A DNA stretch of 54,595 nucleotides from Amycolatopsis bullii (lineage in GTDB: Bacteria > Actinomycetota > Actinomycetes > Mycobacteriales > Pseudonocardiaceae), in contig NZ_BNAW01000059.1 in assembly GCF_014654205.1 (NCBI RefSeq), positions 1 through 54,595 of the forward strand, written 5' to 3'. Below, piece after piece: positions 17,492 through 27,441 of this stretch. Below the pieces are notes generated by a model. That model was given only the letters and a program-made list of their open reading frames with translations. It was not told the origin of the DNA and ran no database searches. Numbering within the stretch: position 1 is the stretch's first letter; each line of letters opens with the position of its first letter. The translations under genes and the position numbers were made by a program.

Positions 17492-20400
17492 CCCATCGCC
17501 ATCGTGGGGATGAGCTGCCGGTACCCGGGCGGGGTCCGGTCGCCGGAGGACCTGTGGCGGCTGGTCGCCGACGGCGCCGACGCGATCGGCGGCTTCCCCG
17601 AAGACCGCGGCTGGGACCTCGGCGCCCTCTTCCACCCCGACCCGGACCACCCCGGCACCTCCTACGCACGCGAGGGCGGCTTCCTCCGCGACGTCGCGGA
17701 CTTCGACGCCGAGTTCTTCGGGATGAGCCCGCGGGAGGCCCTGGCGACCGACCCGCAGCAGCGGCTGCTGCTGGAGACGGCCTGGGAGGCCGTCGAACGG
17801 GCCGGGATCGACCCGCGCTCGCTCGCCGGGAGCCGGACCGGCGTGTTCGCCGGCGTCATGTACCACGACTACGGTGCCCGGCTGCGGACCACGCCGGAGG
17901 GGCTCGAGGGCTACCTCGGCAACGGCAGTGCCGCGAGCATCGCGTCGGGCCGGGTGGCCTACACGCTGGGGCTCGAAGGGCCGGCCGTCACGGTCGACAC
18001 GGCCTGCTCGTCGTCGCTGGTCGCGTTGCACTGGGCCGTTCAGGCACTGCGCAACGGCGAGTGCGAGCTGTCGCTGGTCGGCGGGGTCACGATGATGCCG
18101 ACGCCGGGCACGTTCATCGAGTTCAGCAGGCAGCGGGGACTGGCCGCCGACGGCCGGTGCAAGTCCTTTTCGGACGACGCGGACGGCACCGGCTGGGGCG
18201 AGGGCGTCGGGATGCTGCTGGTGGAGCGCCTTTCGGACGCCCGCGCCCACGGCCACCCGGTGCTGGCCGTCGTGCGCGGCACCGCGCTCAACCAGGACGG
18301 CGCGAGCAGCGGCCTCACCGCGCCGAACGGTCCGTCGCAGCAGCGGGTGATCCGGGCGGCGCTGGCCGACGCGGGTGTCGGTCCGTCCGAAGTGGACGTT
18401 GTCGAGGCGCACGGCACCGGCACGACCCTGGGTGATCCGATCGAGGCGCAGGCCCTGCTCGCCACCTACGGTCAGGACCGGACCGCGCCGCTGCGGCTCG
18501 GCTCGATCAAGTCGAACATCGGCCACACCCAGGCCGCGGCCGGGGTCGCGGGGATCATCAAGATGGTCCAGGCGATGCGGCACGAGGTGCTGCCGCGGAC
18601 GCTGCACGTGGGCGAGCGCTCGTCGCATGTGGACTGGAGTGCCGGTGCCGTCGAGCTGCTGACCGAGCCGGTTCCGTGGCCGGCGAACGAGCGCCCGCGC
18701 CGGGCCGGGGTGTCGTCGTTCGGGGTGAGCGGGACGAACGCGCACGTGATCGTGGAAGAGGCCCCGGCCGGTGCGGAGCCTCCTGCGGGCGCCGTGGACG
18801 CGGTGGTGCCGTGGGTGCTGTCGGCGCGGTCGCCGGAGTCGCTGGACGAGCAGGCGGCCCGGCTGGTGTCGCGGGTGTCGGGGTCGCCGGTGCGGCCGGT
18901 GGACGTCGGCTACACGCTGGCGAAGGGGCGGTCGATGTTCGAGCACCGGGCGGCGGTGCTCGGTTCGGACCTGGCGGACCTGGCCGCCGGGCTGGGCAAC
19001 CCCGTGCGCGGGGTGGCCGATGTGGCCGGCCGGACGGTGTTCGTGTTCCCGGGGCAGGGTGCGCAGTGGGCCGGGATGGCCACGGAGTTGCTGGCCGGTT
19101 CCGAGGTGTTCGCGGCGCGGATGCGGGAATGTGCCGACGCGCTGGCCGAGTTCGTGGACTGGTCGCTGCTGGACGTGCTGGCCGATGCGGAGATGCTGGA
19201 CCGCGTCGACGTGGTGCAGCCGGTGTCGTTCGCGGTGAACGTCTCGCTGGCTGCGTTGTGGCGGTCCTACGGGATCGAGCCGGACGCCGTGGTCGGGCAT
19301 TCGCAGGGTGAGATCGCGGCGGCCTGCGTGTCCGGGGCGCTGTCGCTGTCCGATGCCGCGCGGGTCGTCGCGTTGCGGAGCCGGGCGATCGGCGCGGTGC
19401 TGTCGGGTAAGGGCGGCATGGTGTCGATCGCGTTGCCCGAGGCTGTCGTCCGGGAGCGGATCGCCGGCCGGGAGGCGCGGATTTCGGTGGCCGTGGTGAA
19501 CGGTCCGTCGTCGGTGGTGGTGTCGGGGGAGCCCGGTGCCCTGGACGAGCTGGTGGCTGCGTGCGAGGCCGACGAGGTGCGGGTCAAGCGGATCGCGGTG
19601 GACTACGCCTCGCATTCGGCGCAGGTGGAGGAGCTGAAGACCCGGTTGCTGGCCGATCTGGCGCCGATCCGGCCGCAGTCCGGGGGTGTGCCGTTCTTCT
19701 CGACGGTGACCGGGGACTGGCTGGACACGGCCGGGCTGGACGCCGGGTACTGGTTCACGAACCTGCGGGAGACGGTCCGGTTCGAACCGGCGGTCCGCGC
19801 GCTCGCCGAAGCCGGGTATGCGGCGTTCGTCGAGGTCAGTTCGCACCCGGTGCTGACGATGGCCGTGCAGGAGACCTTGGCGGAAGCCGGTCCGTCGGTG
19901 GCGGTGGGGACGTTGCGGCGCGGCGAAGGGGGCCTGGAGCGGTTCCTGACGTCCGTAGCCGAACTGCATGTGCGCGGCATCAGCCCCGACTGGGACGCGG
20001 TGTTCGCCGCGCACGACCCGCGGCCGGCCGACCTGCCGACCTACGCCTTCCAGCGCCGCCGCTACTGGCTCGACGCCACCGACGGCGCGGGCGACGTGGC
20101 CGGTCTCGGCCTCGCGGCGGGCGGCCACCCGCTGCTCGGCGCGGCGACGACGCTCGCCGACTCCGAAGGCCTGCTGTTCACCGGCCGGCTTTCGCTCCGG
20201 TCGCACCGGTGGCTGGCCGACCACGCCGTGCTCGGGACGACCCTGCTGCCGGGCGCGGCCCTGGTCGAGCTGGCCGTCCGCGCGGGCGACGAGGTCGGCT
20301 GCGACCGCGTCGCGGAACTGACGCTCACCGCCCCGCTGATCCTGCCGGAGCACGGCGGCGTCCGCCTGCAGGTCATGGTCGGCGCCCCCGAGGAGAACCG

Positions 20401-23400
20401 GCGCTCGATCGCCATCTACTCCTGTCCGGAAGACGCCGGCGAGTGGCAGCTGCACGCCACCGGAGCCCTGGCCGCCGGTACCGGGACACCGGCGCCGGAG
20501 CTCGCCGAATGGCCGCCCGCGGGGGCCGAACCGGTGGCGGTCGACGACTTCTACGACCGGACCGCCCGGTCCGGCTTCGCCTACGGCCCGGCCTTCCAGG
20601 GCCTGCGCGCCGCGTGGCGGGCCGGTGCCGACGTCTGCGCCGAGGTCGACCTGCCCGAGGACCTCACCGGCGCGTTCGCCCTCCACCCCGCGTTGTTCGA
20701 CGCGGCCCTGCACGCCACCGCACTGCTGCGCGAGGAGACGACGGCGGCGCTGCCGTTCACCTGGTCCGACGTCACGATCCACGCCACCGGCGCCGGCCGG
20801 TTGCGCGTGCGGCTGACCAGGACCGGTCCCGACACGCTCACGCTGCTCGCCACCGACGAGACCGGGGCGCCGGTGCTCACGGTCGGGACGCTCGTGCTGC
20901 GCGAGGTCGCCGAGGAGCAGCTCCGCGACGGGGGAGTGCCGAGGGACGCGCTCTACGGCATCGACTGGCAGCCGGTGACCTCGCCGGCCGACCCGGTCGA
21001 GCGCGTCGCGGTGCTCGGCCCCGATGCCGGTGTGTGGCCGTCCGCCGAAACGTACGCGGGCCTGGCGGAGCTGGCGGCGGCGATCGACGCCGGTGCCGCG
21101 GTACCGGAGCTGGTGGTGGTTCCCTGCCTGGGCAGCGAATCCGGCGACCTGCCCGAGGCGGCCCACGCGGCCACGCTCGCCGCGCTCGAAGCCGCGCGGG
21201 CGTGGCTGGCCGACGACCGGTTCGCCGGCAGCAAGCTCGCCTTCGTGACCAGCCACGCGGCCGGCCCCGGCGCGACCGATCTCGGGCACGCCCCGCTGTG
21301 CGGCCTCGTGCGGTCCGCGCAGGAGGAGAACCCCGGCCGGTTCCTGCTGATCGACGTGGACACCCCGGCCGGGCTGGCCGCGGCCGTCCGGTTCGGCGAA
21401 CCGCAGGTCGTGCTGCGCGGCACGACGGTCACCGTGCCGAGGCTCGGCCGGCGGACCGCGGCGGCGGGCGAGCCCGGCTTCGGTTCCGGCACGGTCCTCG
21501 TGACCGGCGGCACCGGCGTGCTCGGCACCGTGTTCGCCCGGCACCTCGTGCGTTCGTGCGGGGTCCGGCACCTGCTGCTCACCAGCCGCCGGGGGCCGGA
21601 CGCGCCCGGCGCCGCGGACCTGGTGGCCGAGCTGCGCGACCTCGGCGCCACCGTCGATCTCGCCGCGTGCGACCTCACCGACCGCGGCGCGCTCGCGGAC
21701 CTGCTCGCCGGCGTTCCGGCGGACCGGCCGCTCTCGGCCGTCGTGCACGCCGCGGGCGTGCTCGACGACGCGCTGCTGACCGCGCTGACGCCCGAACAGG
21801 TCCACTCGGTGCTGCGTCCCAAGGTCGACGCGGCCTGGCACCTGCACACCCTCACCCGGGAAGCGGAGCTGAGCGCGTTCGTGGTGTTCTCGTCGGCGGC
21901 CGGGATCCTCGGCGCGGCGGGGCAGGCCCACTACGCGGCGGCCAACGCCTTCCTCGACGCGCTGGCCGGGCACCGGCGCGCGGCCGGCCTGCCCGGGAAG
22001 TCGCTCGCGTGGGGCTTCTGGGACGAAGCGAGCGACATGACCGGCGCGATGACCGAGGCCGACCGGGCCCGGCTGGCGCGGGGCGGCGTGCTGCCGCTCA
22101 CCGCCGCCGAAGGAACCGCGCTGTTCGACGCCGCGCTCGCCTCGGGCGAACCGGTGCTCGTGCCGGTGAAGCTCGACCTCGCGGCGGTGCGGCGGCTCGA
22201 CCCGGTGCCCGCCCGGCTGGCCGGGCTCGTCCCGGTCCGACGTCGCCGCGTCGACCCCGCGGCCGCGCGATCCGGTTCGCTCGCCACCCGGATCGCCGCA
22301 CTGTCCACCCAGGACCGTGTGGCCGTGCTGGCCGACGTCGTGCGGGAGCAGGTCGCCGCCGTGCTCGGCTACGACGGCACTCAGGCGGTGGACCCGGAGA
22401 AGGCGTTCAAGGAGCTCGGTTTCGACTCGCTGACCTCGCTGGAGCTGCGCAACCGGCTCGCCGCCGCGACGGGGCTGTCCCTCCCGGCGACCCTGGTCTT
22501 CGACTACCCGAACACCGCGGTGCTCGCCGGGTTCCTCACGCGGGAACTCACCGGGGCCGACGCGCAGGCCGCGCCTCGGCAGCGGACAGCCGCCGCCGAC
22601 GAACCGATCGCGATCGTGGGGATGAGCTGCCGCTTCTCCGGCGGGGTACACACCCCGGAGGACCTGTGGCGGCTCGTCGCCGGCGAGCGTGACGCCGTCG
22701 GCGAATTCCCCGCCAACCGCGGGTGGGACGTCGAAACACTGTACGACCCGGACCCGGACTCCTCCGGCAAGACCTACACGCGCACGGGCTGTTTCCTCGA
22801 CGAGCCGGGCGGGTTCGACCCCGCGTTCTTCGGTGTCTCGCCGCGGGAAGCGACCGCGATGGACCCGCAGCAGCGGCTGCTGCTGGAAACCGCGTGGGAG
22901 GCCGTCGAACGGGCCGGGATCGACCCGCGCTCGCTCAAGGGCAGCCGGACCGGCGTGTTCGCCGGGCTCATGTACTACGACTACTTCACCCAGCTCGAAT
23001 CGATGCCCGAGGGGCTCGACGCCCACCTCGGCATGGGCAACGCGGGCAGCGTCGCCTCGGGCCGGATCGCCTACACGCTCGGGCTCGAAGGACCGGCGAT
23101 GACCGTCGACACGGCGTGCTCGTCGTCGCTGGTGGCGCTGCACCTCGCGGCACAGGCCCTGCGCCGGGACGAGTGCACCCTCGCCCTCGTCGGCGGCGCG
23201 ACGATCATGTCGACCCCGTCGCTGTTCGTCGAGTTCAGCAGGCAGCGGGGACTGTCGGCCGACGGCCGCTGCAAGTCCTTCTCGGACGACGCCGACGGCA
23301 CCGGCTGGGGCGAGGGCGTCGGCGTGCTGCTGGTGGAGCGGCTGTCGGACGCGCGGCGCAACGGGCACCCGGTGCTGGCCGTCGTGCGCGGTTCGGCGGT

Positions 23401-26400
23401 GAACCAGGACGGCGCGTCGAACGGGTTGACGGCGCCGAACGGCCCGTCGCAGCAGCGGGTGATCCGGGCGGCCTTGGCCGACGCCGGTGTCGAAGCGTCC
23501 GATGTGGACGCTGTGGAGGCGCACGGGACCGGGACGACCTTGGGTGATCCGATCGAGGCGCAGGCGCTGCTCGCCACGTACGGGCGGGACCGGGAACAGC
23601 CGTTGTGGCTGGGCTCGGTGAAGTCGAACATCGGGCACACCCAGGCCGCGGCCGGGGTGGCCGGGATCATCAAGATGGTGCAGGCGTTGCGGCACGAAGT
23701 GCTGCCGCGGACGTTGCACGTGTCGGAGCCGTCGTCGCACGTGGACTGGAGCGCGGGTGCCGTCGAGCTGCTGACGGGTTCGCGGGAGTGGGCACGCGGC
23801 GAGCGGGTGCGGCGGGCGGGCGTGTCGTCGTTCGGGGTCAGTGGCACCAACGCGCACGTGATCCTGGAGGAGGCGCCGGACGGCGTCGAGCCGGTGCCGG
23901 ACCAGGGCCCGGCGGTGGTGGTGCCGTGGGTGCTGTCGGCGCGGTCGCCGGAGTCGCTGGAGGAGCAGGCGGCCCGGCTGGCGTCGTGGGTGGCGGAGTC
24001 GCCGGTGCGCCCGGTGGACGTGGGCCACACGCTGGCGACGGGCCGGTCGATGTTCGAGCACCGGGCCGCGGTGGTGGGCTCGGACCCGGCGGATCTGGTC
24101 GCGGGCCTGGGTAATCCCGTGCGTGGCGTGGCCGATGTGACCGGCCGGACGGTGTTCGTGTTCCCGGGCCAGGGTGCGCAGTGGACCGGGATGGCGGTGG
24201 AGCTGGTGGAGTCTTCGCCGGTGTTCGCGGCACGGATGGCGGAGTGTGCCGACGCGCTGGCCGAGTTCGTGGACTGGTCCCTCCTCGACGTGCTCGCCGA
24301 CGCGGAAATGCTGGAGCGGGTCGACGTCGTGCAGCCCGTGTCGTTCGCGGTCAACGTCTCGCTGGCTGCGTTGTGGCGGTCCTACGGCATCGAGCCGGAC
24401 GCCGTGGTCGGGCATTCGCAGGGTGAGATCGCGGCCGCGTGCGTGTCGGGTGCGTTGTCACTGGCGGACGCCGCCCGGGTGGTGGCGTTGCGGAGCCGGG
24501 CGATCGGCGAGGTGCTGTCGGGCCAGGGCGGCATGGTGTCCGTTGCGCTGCCCGAGCAGGCGGCGCGGAAGCGGATGGCCCCGTGGGAGCCGCGGATCTC
24601 GGTGGCGGCGGTGAACGGCCCGTCGTCGGTGGTGGTGTCGGGCGAGCCCGGCGCGCTGGACGAGCTGATGGCTGCGTGCGAGGCCGACGGCGTCCGGGCC
24701 AAGCGGATCGCGGTCGACTACGCGTCGCATTCGGCGCAGGTCGAGGCCGTGGAGCAGCGGCTGGCCACCGACCTCGCCCCGATCCGGCCGCGGTCCGGGA
24801 CCGTGCCGTTCTTCTCGACGGTGACCGGCGACTGGCTGGACACGGCCGAGCTGGACGCCGGGTACTGGTACACGAACCTGCGGCGGACCGTGCGGTTCGA
24901 ACCGGCGGTCCGCGCGCTCGGCGAGGCGGGCCACGCGGCGTTCGTCGAGGTGAGCGCCCACCCGGTGCTGACGATGGCGGTGCAGGAGACCTTGGAGGAA
25001 GCCGGTCCGTCGGTTGCGGTGGGGACGCTGCGGCGCGGACAGGGCGGCCTGGACCGGCTCCTGATCTCGGTGGCCGAACTGCACGTGCGCGGCATCAGCC
25101 CCGACTGGGACGCGGTGTTCGGCCCGCACCAGCCGCGCCGGGTCGACTTGCCGACCTACGCCTTCCACCGCCGCCGCTACTGGCTCGACGTCCCGGACCG
25201 GCCCGCGCCGGCCGCGGACCCGGTCGACGCCGAGTTCTGGGCCGCGGTGGAACGCGCCGACCTGCCGTCGCTGGCCGGCGAGCTGGCCGTGCCCGAGGAC
25301 GAGCTGGGCGCGGTGCTGCCCGCGCTGACGTCGTGGCGGCGACGGCGCCGGGAAAGCGCGACCGTCGATTCGTGGCGGTACGAGATCACCTGGCGGCCGG
25401 CGGCCGTCCCGGCGGCGGCCGTCACCGGGCACTGGCTCGTCGTCACCGGCGGCCAGGTGCCCGAACCGATCCTCGCCGGAACGCGGGAAGCCCTGCGCGG
25501 CAAGGGCGTCGACGTGACGGTGCTGGCGGTCACCGACGTCGAGCGCGACGCCCTCGCGAAGCTGCTCGGCGACCTGGAGGTGACGCCGGACGGCATCGTC
25601 TCGCTGCTCGCGCACGACGAGCGCGCTCACCCGGTGTTCTCGTCGGTGTCGCTCGGGCTGTGCGGCACGGCGGCGCTGATCCAGGCGCTGGGCGACGCGG
25701 GCATCGACGCGCCGCTGTGGCTGACGACCTCGGGCGCGGTGACGACCGGCCACGGCGACCCTGTGGGCCACCCGGCGCAGGCCCCGGTGTGGGGGCTGGC
25801 GCGGGTCGCGCGGATCGAGCACCCCGAACGCTGGGGCGGCGTCGCCGACCTGCCCGGGGAGTTCGGCGAGCCGGCGCGCGAGGCGTTCGCCGCGGCCCTC
25901 GGCGGTCCCGAGCGGGCCGTCGCCGTGCGCACGGCGGGCACCTTCGTCCCGCGGCTGACGCGTGCGGCGAGCAAGACCGCCGGGCCGGACGCCGGCTGGG
26001 CGGCCGGGGGCCGGGTGCTGATCACCGGGGGCACCGGCGCCCTCGGGGCGCGGGTCGCCCGCTGGGCCGCCGAGCACGGCGCCGCCCACCTGGTCCTGGT
26101 GAGCCGGCGGGGTCCCGACGCTCCGGAGGCCGAGGCCCTGCGGACCGAACTGACCGGCCTCGGCGCCGGCGTCACCATCGCGGCGTGTGACGTGGCCGAC
26201 CGCGAGCAGCTCGCCGGACTGGTGCGTGACGTCACCGCCGACGGCCCGCTCACCGCGGTCGTGCACACGGCGGGGGTGCTCGACGACGGCGTGCTCGACT
26301 CGCTCACCCCGGACCGGTTCGAGCACGTGCTGCGGCCGAAGGTCGCCGCGGCGCGGAACCTGCACGAGCTGACCGCGGACCTCGACCTGTCCGCGTTCGT

Positions 26401-27307
26401 CCTGTTCTCGTCGGCCGCCGGCACGCTCGGCAACGCCGGGCAGGCGAACTACGCGGCGGCGAACGCCTACCTCGACGCGCTGGCCGCCCACCGCCGCGGC
26501 TCGGGGCTGGCGGCCTGTTCCGTCGCGTGGGGGCAGTGGGGTGGCGGCGGTCTCGCGGAGCAGAGCACGCGCCAGGAGTCGTTGCGGCGCGGTGGTTCCT
26601 CGCCGATGGATCCGGCGACGGCGCTCGCCGCGATGCACCGGGTGCTGGCCGACGGCGCGGGGTTCGCGCTGATCGCCGACGTCGACTGGGCCCGTGCCGC
26701 CGCGGACGCGGGCGACTCGCTGGTCGCCGACCTGCCCGAGGTCCAGCGGGCCCGGCAGGCCGCGCCGCCGGTGGAGCGGGACGAGCCGGGACGGTTCGCC
26801 GGCCTGCCGCCCGGACAGCGGGAGCCGGCGCTGCTCGACCTGGTGCGTTCGGCGGCCGCCGCCGTGCTCGGCTACCGCACCGCGGCGGAGGTGCCGGTCG
26901 ATCGCGCGCTGCGCGACCTCGGCTTCGACTCCGTCACCGCGATGGAGCTGCGCAACCGGCTCGCCGCGGCGACCGGCCTGCGCCTGCCGACCACCCTCGT
27001 GTTCGACCACCCGTCCGCCGGAGCGCTCGCCGGGTACCTCGGCGCCGAGCTCTTCGGCGGCCCGGAGACCGCCGAGGACGGCGAGGAGGCGCGGCTGCGC
27101 GCCGCGCTCGCGTCCATCCCGCTGGCCCGGCTGCGCTCGGCCGGACTGGCCGACCTGCTGCTCGACCTCGCCGAAGGCGGCGAACCCACCGACCGGAAGA
27201 ACGAGAACGGCGAAGACGCGGAAGCGGCCGCGCCGGTGGACTCGATCGACGACATGGACGCCGACCGGCTCATCGCGCTGGCCCTGGACGGCGGAACAAC
27301 CTCGTGA
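17393..27307 (+). CDS. PKS-3: bimodular type I PKS (KS-AT-DH-KR-ACP / KS-AT-KR-ACP)
   Basis: A 3304-residue cytosolic synthase adding two methylmalonyl units. Order by residue: docking coil 1-32; KS from 33 (Cys 205); AT about 549-890; DH from 912 (His 943, Asp 1103); KR catalytic half from 1366 (Tyr 1514); ACP about 1647-1720 (Ser 1679); KS from 1736 (Cys 1909); AT about 2254-2590; dimerisation element near 2605; KR catalytic half from 2873 (Tyr 3020); ACP 3145-3216 (Ser 3180); C-terminal docking from about 3230. Start is GTG 17393, because an in-frame stop at 17381 rules out anything further upstream. The docking tail ends in a DRLIALALDGG motif, unlike the EIFEFID tails of PKS-2 and PKS-4. 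The gene ends 32 bases before the ATG of PKS-4. Confidence 0.98.
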   Translation: MSEQKLRDYLKKVTSDLARTRARLREHEERAHEPIAIVGMSCRYPGGVRSPEDLWRLVADGADAIGGFPEDRGWDLGALFHPDPDHPGTSYAREGGFLRDVADFDAEFFGMSPREALATDPQQRLLLETAWEAVERAGIDPRSLAGSRTGVFAGVMYHDYGARLRTTPEGLEGYLGNGSAASIASGRVAYTLGLEGPAVTVDTACSSSLVALHWAVQALRNGECELSLVGGVTMMPTPGTFIEFSRQRGLAADGRCKSFSDDADGTGWGEGVGMLLVERLSDARAHGHPVLAVVRGTALNQDGASSGLTAPNGPSQQRVIRAALADAGVGPSEVDVVEAHGTGTTLGDPIEAQALLATYGQDRTAPLRLGSIKSNIGHTQAAAGVAGIIKMVQAMRHEVLPRTLHVGERSSHVDWSAGAVELLTEPVPWPANERPRRAGVSSFGVSGTNAHVIVEEAPAGAEPPAGAVDAVVPWVLSARSPESLDEQAARLVSRVSGSPVRPVDVGYTLAKGRSMFEHRAAVLGSDLADLAAGLGNPVRGVADVAGRTVFVFPGQGAQWAGMATELLAGSEVFAARMRECADALAEFVDWSLLDVLADAEMLDRVDVVQPVSFAVNVSLAALWRSYGIEPDAVVGHSQGEIAAACVSGALSLSDAARVVALRSRAIGAVLSGKGGMVSIALPEAVVRERIAGREARISVAVVNGPSSVVVSGEPGALDELVAACEADEVRVKRIAVDYASHSAQVEELKTRLLADLAPIRPQSGGVPFFSTVTGDWLDTAGLDAGYWFTNLRETVRFEPAVRALAEAGYAAFVEVSSHPVLTMAVQETLAEAGPSVAVGTLRRGEGGLERFLTSVAELHVRGISPDWDAVFAAHDPRPADLPTYAFQRRRYWLDATDGAGDVAGLGLAAGGHPLLGAATTLADSEGLLFTGRLSLRSHRWLADHAVLGTTLLPGAALVELAVRAGDEVGCDRVAELTLTAPLILPEHGGVRLQVMVGAPEENRRSIAIYSCPEDAGEWQLHATGALAAGTGTPAPELAEWPPAGAEPVAVDDFYDRTARSGFAYGPAFQGLRAAWRAGADVCAEVDLPEDLTGAFALHPALFDAALHATALLREETTAALPFTWSDVTIHATGAGRLRVRLTRTGPDTLTLLATDETGAPVLTVGTLVLREVAEEQLRDGGVPRDALYGIDWQPVTSPADPVERVAVLGPDAGVWPSAETYAGLAELAAAIDAGAAVPELVVVPCLGSESGDLPEAAHAATLAALEAARAWLADDRFAGSKLAFVTSHAAGPGATDLGHAPLCGLVRSAQEENPGRFLLIDVDTPAGLAAAVRFGEPQVVLRGTTVTVPRLGRRTAAAGEPGFGSGTVLVTGGTGVLGTVFARHLVRSCGVRHLLLTSRRGPDAPGAADLVAELRDLGATVDLAACDLTDRGALADLLAGVPADRPLSAVVHAAGVLDDALLTALTPEQVHSVLRPKVDAAWHLHTLTREAELSAFVVFSSAAGILGAAGQAHYAAANAFLDALAGHRRAAGLPGKSLAWGFWDEASDMTGAMTEADRARLARGGVLPLTAAEGTALFDAALASGEPVLVPVKLDLAAVRRLDPVPARLAGLVPVRRRRVDPAAARSGSLATRIAALSTQDRVAVLADVVREQVAAVLGYDGTQAVDPEKAFKELGFDSLTSLELRNRLAAATGLSLPATLVFDYPNTAVLAGFLTRELTGADAQAAPRQRTAAADEPIAIVGMSCRFSGGVHTPEDLWRLVAGERDAVGEFPANRGWDVETLYDPDPDSSGKTYTRTGCFLDEPGGFDPAFFGVSPREATAMDPQQRLLLETAWEAVERAGIDPRSLKGSRTGVFAGLMYYDYFTQLESMPEGLDAHLGMGNAGSVASGRIAYTLGLEGPAMTVDTACSSSLVALHLAAQALRRDECTLALVGGATIMSTPSLFVEFSRQRGLSADGRCKSFSDDADGTGWGEGVGVLLVERLSDARRNGHPVLAVVRGSAVNQDGASNGLTAPNGPSQQRVIRAALADAGVEASDVDAVEAHGTGTTLGDPIEAQALLATYGRDREQPLWLGSVKSNIGHTQAAAGVAGIIKMVQALRHEVLPRTLHVSEPSSHVDWSAGAVELLTGSREWARGERVRRAGVSSFGVSGTNAHVILEEAPDGVEPVPDQGPAVVVPWVLSARSPESLEEQAARLASWVAESPVRPVDVGHTLATGRSMFEHRAAVVGSDPADLVAGLGNPVRGVADVTGRTVFVFPGQGAQWTGMAVELVESSPVFAARMAECADALAEFVDWSLLDVLADAEMLERVDVVQPVSFAVNVSLAALWRSYGIEPDAVVGHSQGEIAAACVSGALSLADAARVVALRSRAIGEVLSGQGGMVSVALPEQAARKRMAPWEPRISVAAVNGPSSVVVSGEPGALDELMAACEADGVRAKRIAVDYASHSAQVEAVEQRLATDLAPIRPRSGTVPFFSTVTGDWLDTAELDAGYWYTNLRRTVRFEPAVRALGEAGHAAFVEVSAHPVLTMAVQETLEEAGPSVAVGTLRRGQGGLDRLLISVAELHVRGISPDWDAVFGPHQPRRVDLPTYAFHRRRYWLDVPDRPAPAADPVDAEFWAAVERADLPSLAGELAVPEDELGAVLPALTSWRRRRRESATVDSWRYEITWRPAAVPAAAVTGHWLVVTGGQVPEPILAGTREALRGKGVDVTVLAVTDVERDALAKLLGDLEVTPDGIVSLLAHDERAHPVFSSVSLGLCGTAALIQALGDAGIDAPLWLTTSGAVTTGHGDPVGHPAQAPVWGLARVARIEHPERWGGVADLPGEFGEPAREAFAAALGGPERAVAVRTAGTFVPRLTRAASKTAGPDAGWAAGGRVLITGGTGALGARVARWAAEHGAAHLVLVSRRGPDAPEAEALRTELTGLGAGVTIAACDVADREQLAGLVRDVTADGPLTAVVHTAGVLDDGVLDSLTPDRFEHVLRPKVAAARNLHELTADLDLSAFVLFSSAAGTLGNAGQANYAAANAYLDALAAHRRGSGLAACSVAWGQWGGGGLAEQSTRQESLRRGGSSPMDPATALAAMHRVLADGAGFALIADVDWARAAADAGDSLVADLPEVQRARQAAPPVERDEPGRFAGLPPGQREPALLDLVRSAAAAVLGYRTAAEVPVDRALRDLGFDSVTAMELRNRLAAATGLRLPTTLVFDHPSAGALAGYLGAELFGGPETAEDGEEARLRAALASIPLARLRSAGLADLLLDLAEGGEPTDRKNENGEDAEAAAPVDSIDDMDADRLIALALDGGTTS
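17489..22550 (+). other. Module W5: KS-AT(methylmalonyl)-DH-KR(B)-ACP
   Basis: KS 17489-18760, Cys 18005-18007. AT about 19037-20070, with GHSQGE (Ser 19301-19303) and YASH at 19604-19615, so methylmalonyl-CoA. DH 20126-20910, with His 20222, YGPAF and Asp 20699. KR structural half about 20940-21480; catalytic half 21488-22080 with GGTGVLG, LDD at 21761-21769 and Tyr 21932. ACP about 22331-22550, Ser 22427. Predicted output is a methyl-substituted trans alkene, conjugated with that of W4. Confidence 0.93.
22598..27045 (+). other. Module W6: KS-AT(methylmalonyl)-KR(B)-ACP
   Basis: KS 22598-23880, Cys 23117-23119; the conserved opening motif reads FSGG in place of FPGG. AT about 24152-25180, with GHSQGE (Ser 24416-24418) and YASH at 24719-24730. 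Dimerisation element (DAEFW) about 25204-25370. KR structural half about 25370-25990; catalytic half 26009-26560 with GGTGALG, LDD at 26279-26287 and Tyr 26450. ACP about 26825-27045, Ser 26930 in GFDSV rather than GFDSL. Predicted output is a D-hydroxyl next to a methyl branch. Confidence 0.93.
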
Positions 27308-27441
27308 GCCCGACCCCGCGTGCCGATACGGAGAAAGCGATGCCGAACCCCGCTGACAAGATGGTCGAGGCGCTGCGTGCGTCGCTCAAGGAGGTCGAGC
27401 GGCTGCGCGAGCAGAACCGGGAGCTGGTCACCGCCTCGAAC
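27080..27441 (+). other. Docking pair PKS-3 / PKS-4 (second docking type)
   Basis: The PKS-3 tail carries ARLRSAGLADLLLDLAEGG and ends with DDMDADRLIALALDGG. The PKS-4 head reads KMVEALRASLKEVERLREQN. Both differ clearly from the EIFEFID tail and KLxxYLKxV head used at the other three junctions. A different, mutually matched docking type in the middle of the line would prevent PKS-3 from feeding PKS-2 or PKS-5. Confidence 0.82.
27330..27333 (+). promoter_or_regulatory. Ribosome binding site that decides the PKS-4 start
   Basis: GGAG followed by a six-base spacer precedes ATG 27340, better placed than anything upstream of the competing GTG at 27304. That GTG overlaps the PKS-3 stop (GTGA) and would add 12 residues to the N-terminus. 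Confidence 0.65.

Noticed and set aside
26527..27339. Extension of PKS-4 upstream into PKS-3
   Set aside because: The upstream 271 codons are the out-of-frame shadow of the W6 KR and ACP. The docking head and a ribosome binding site place the start at 27340.
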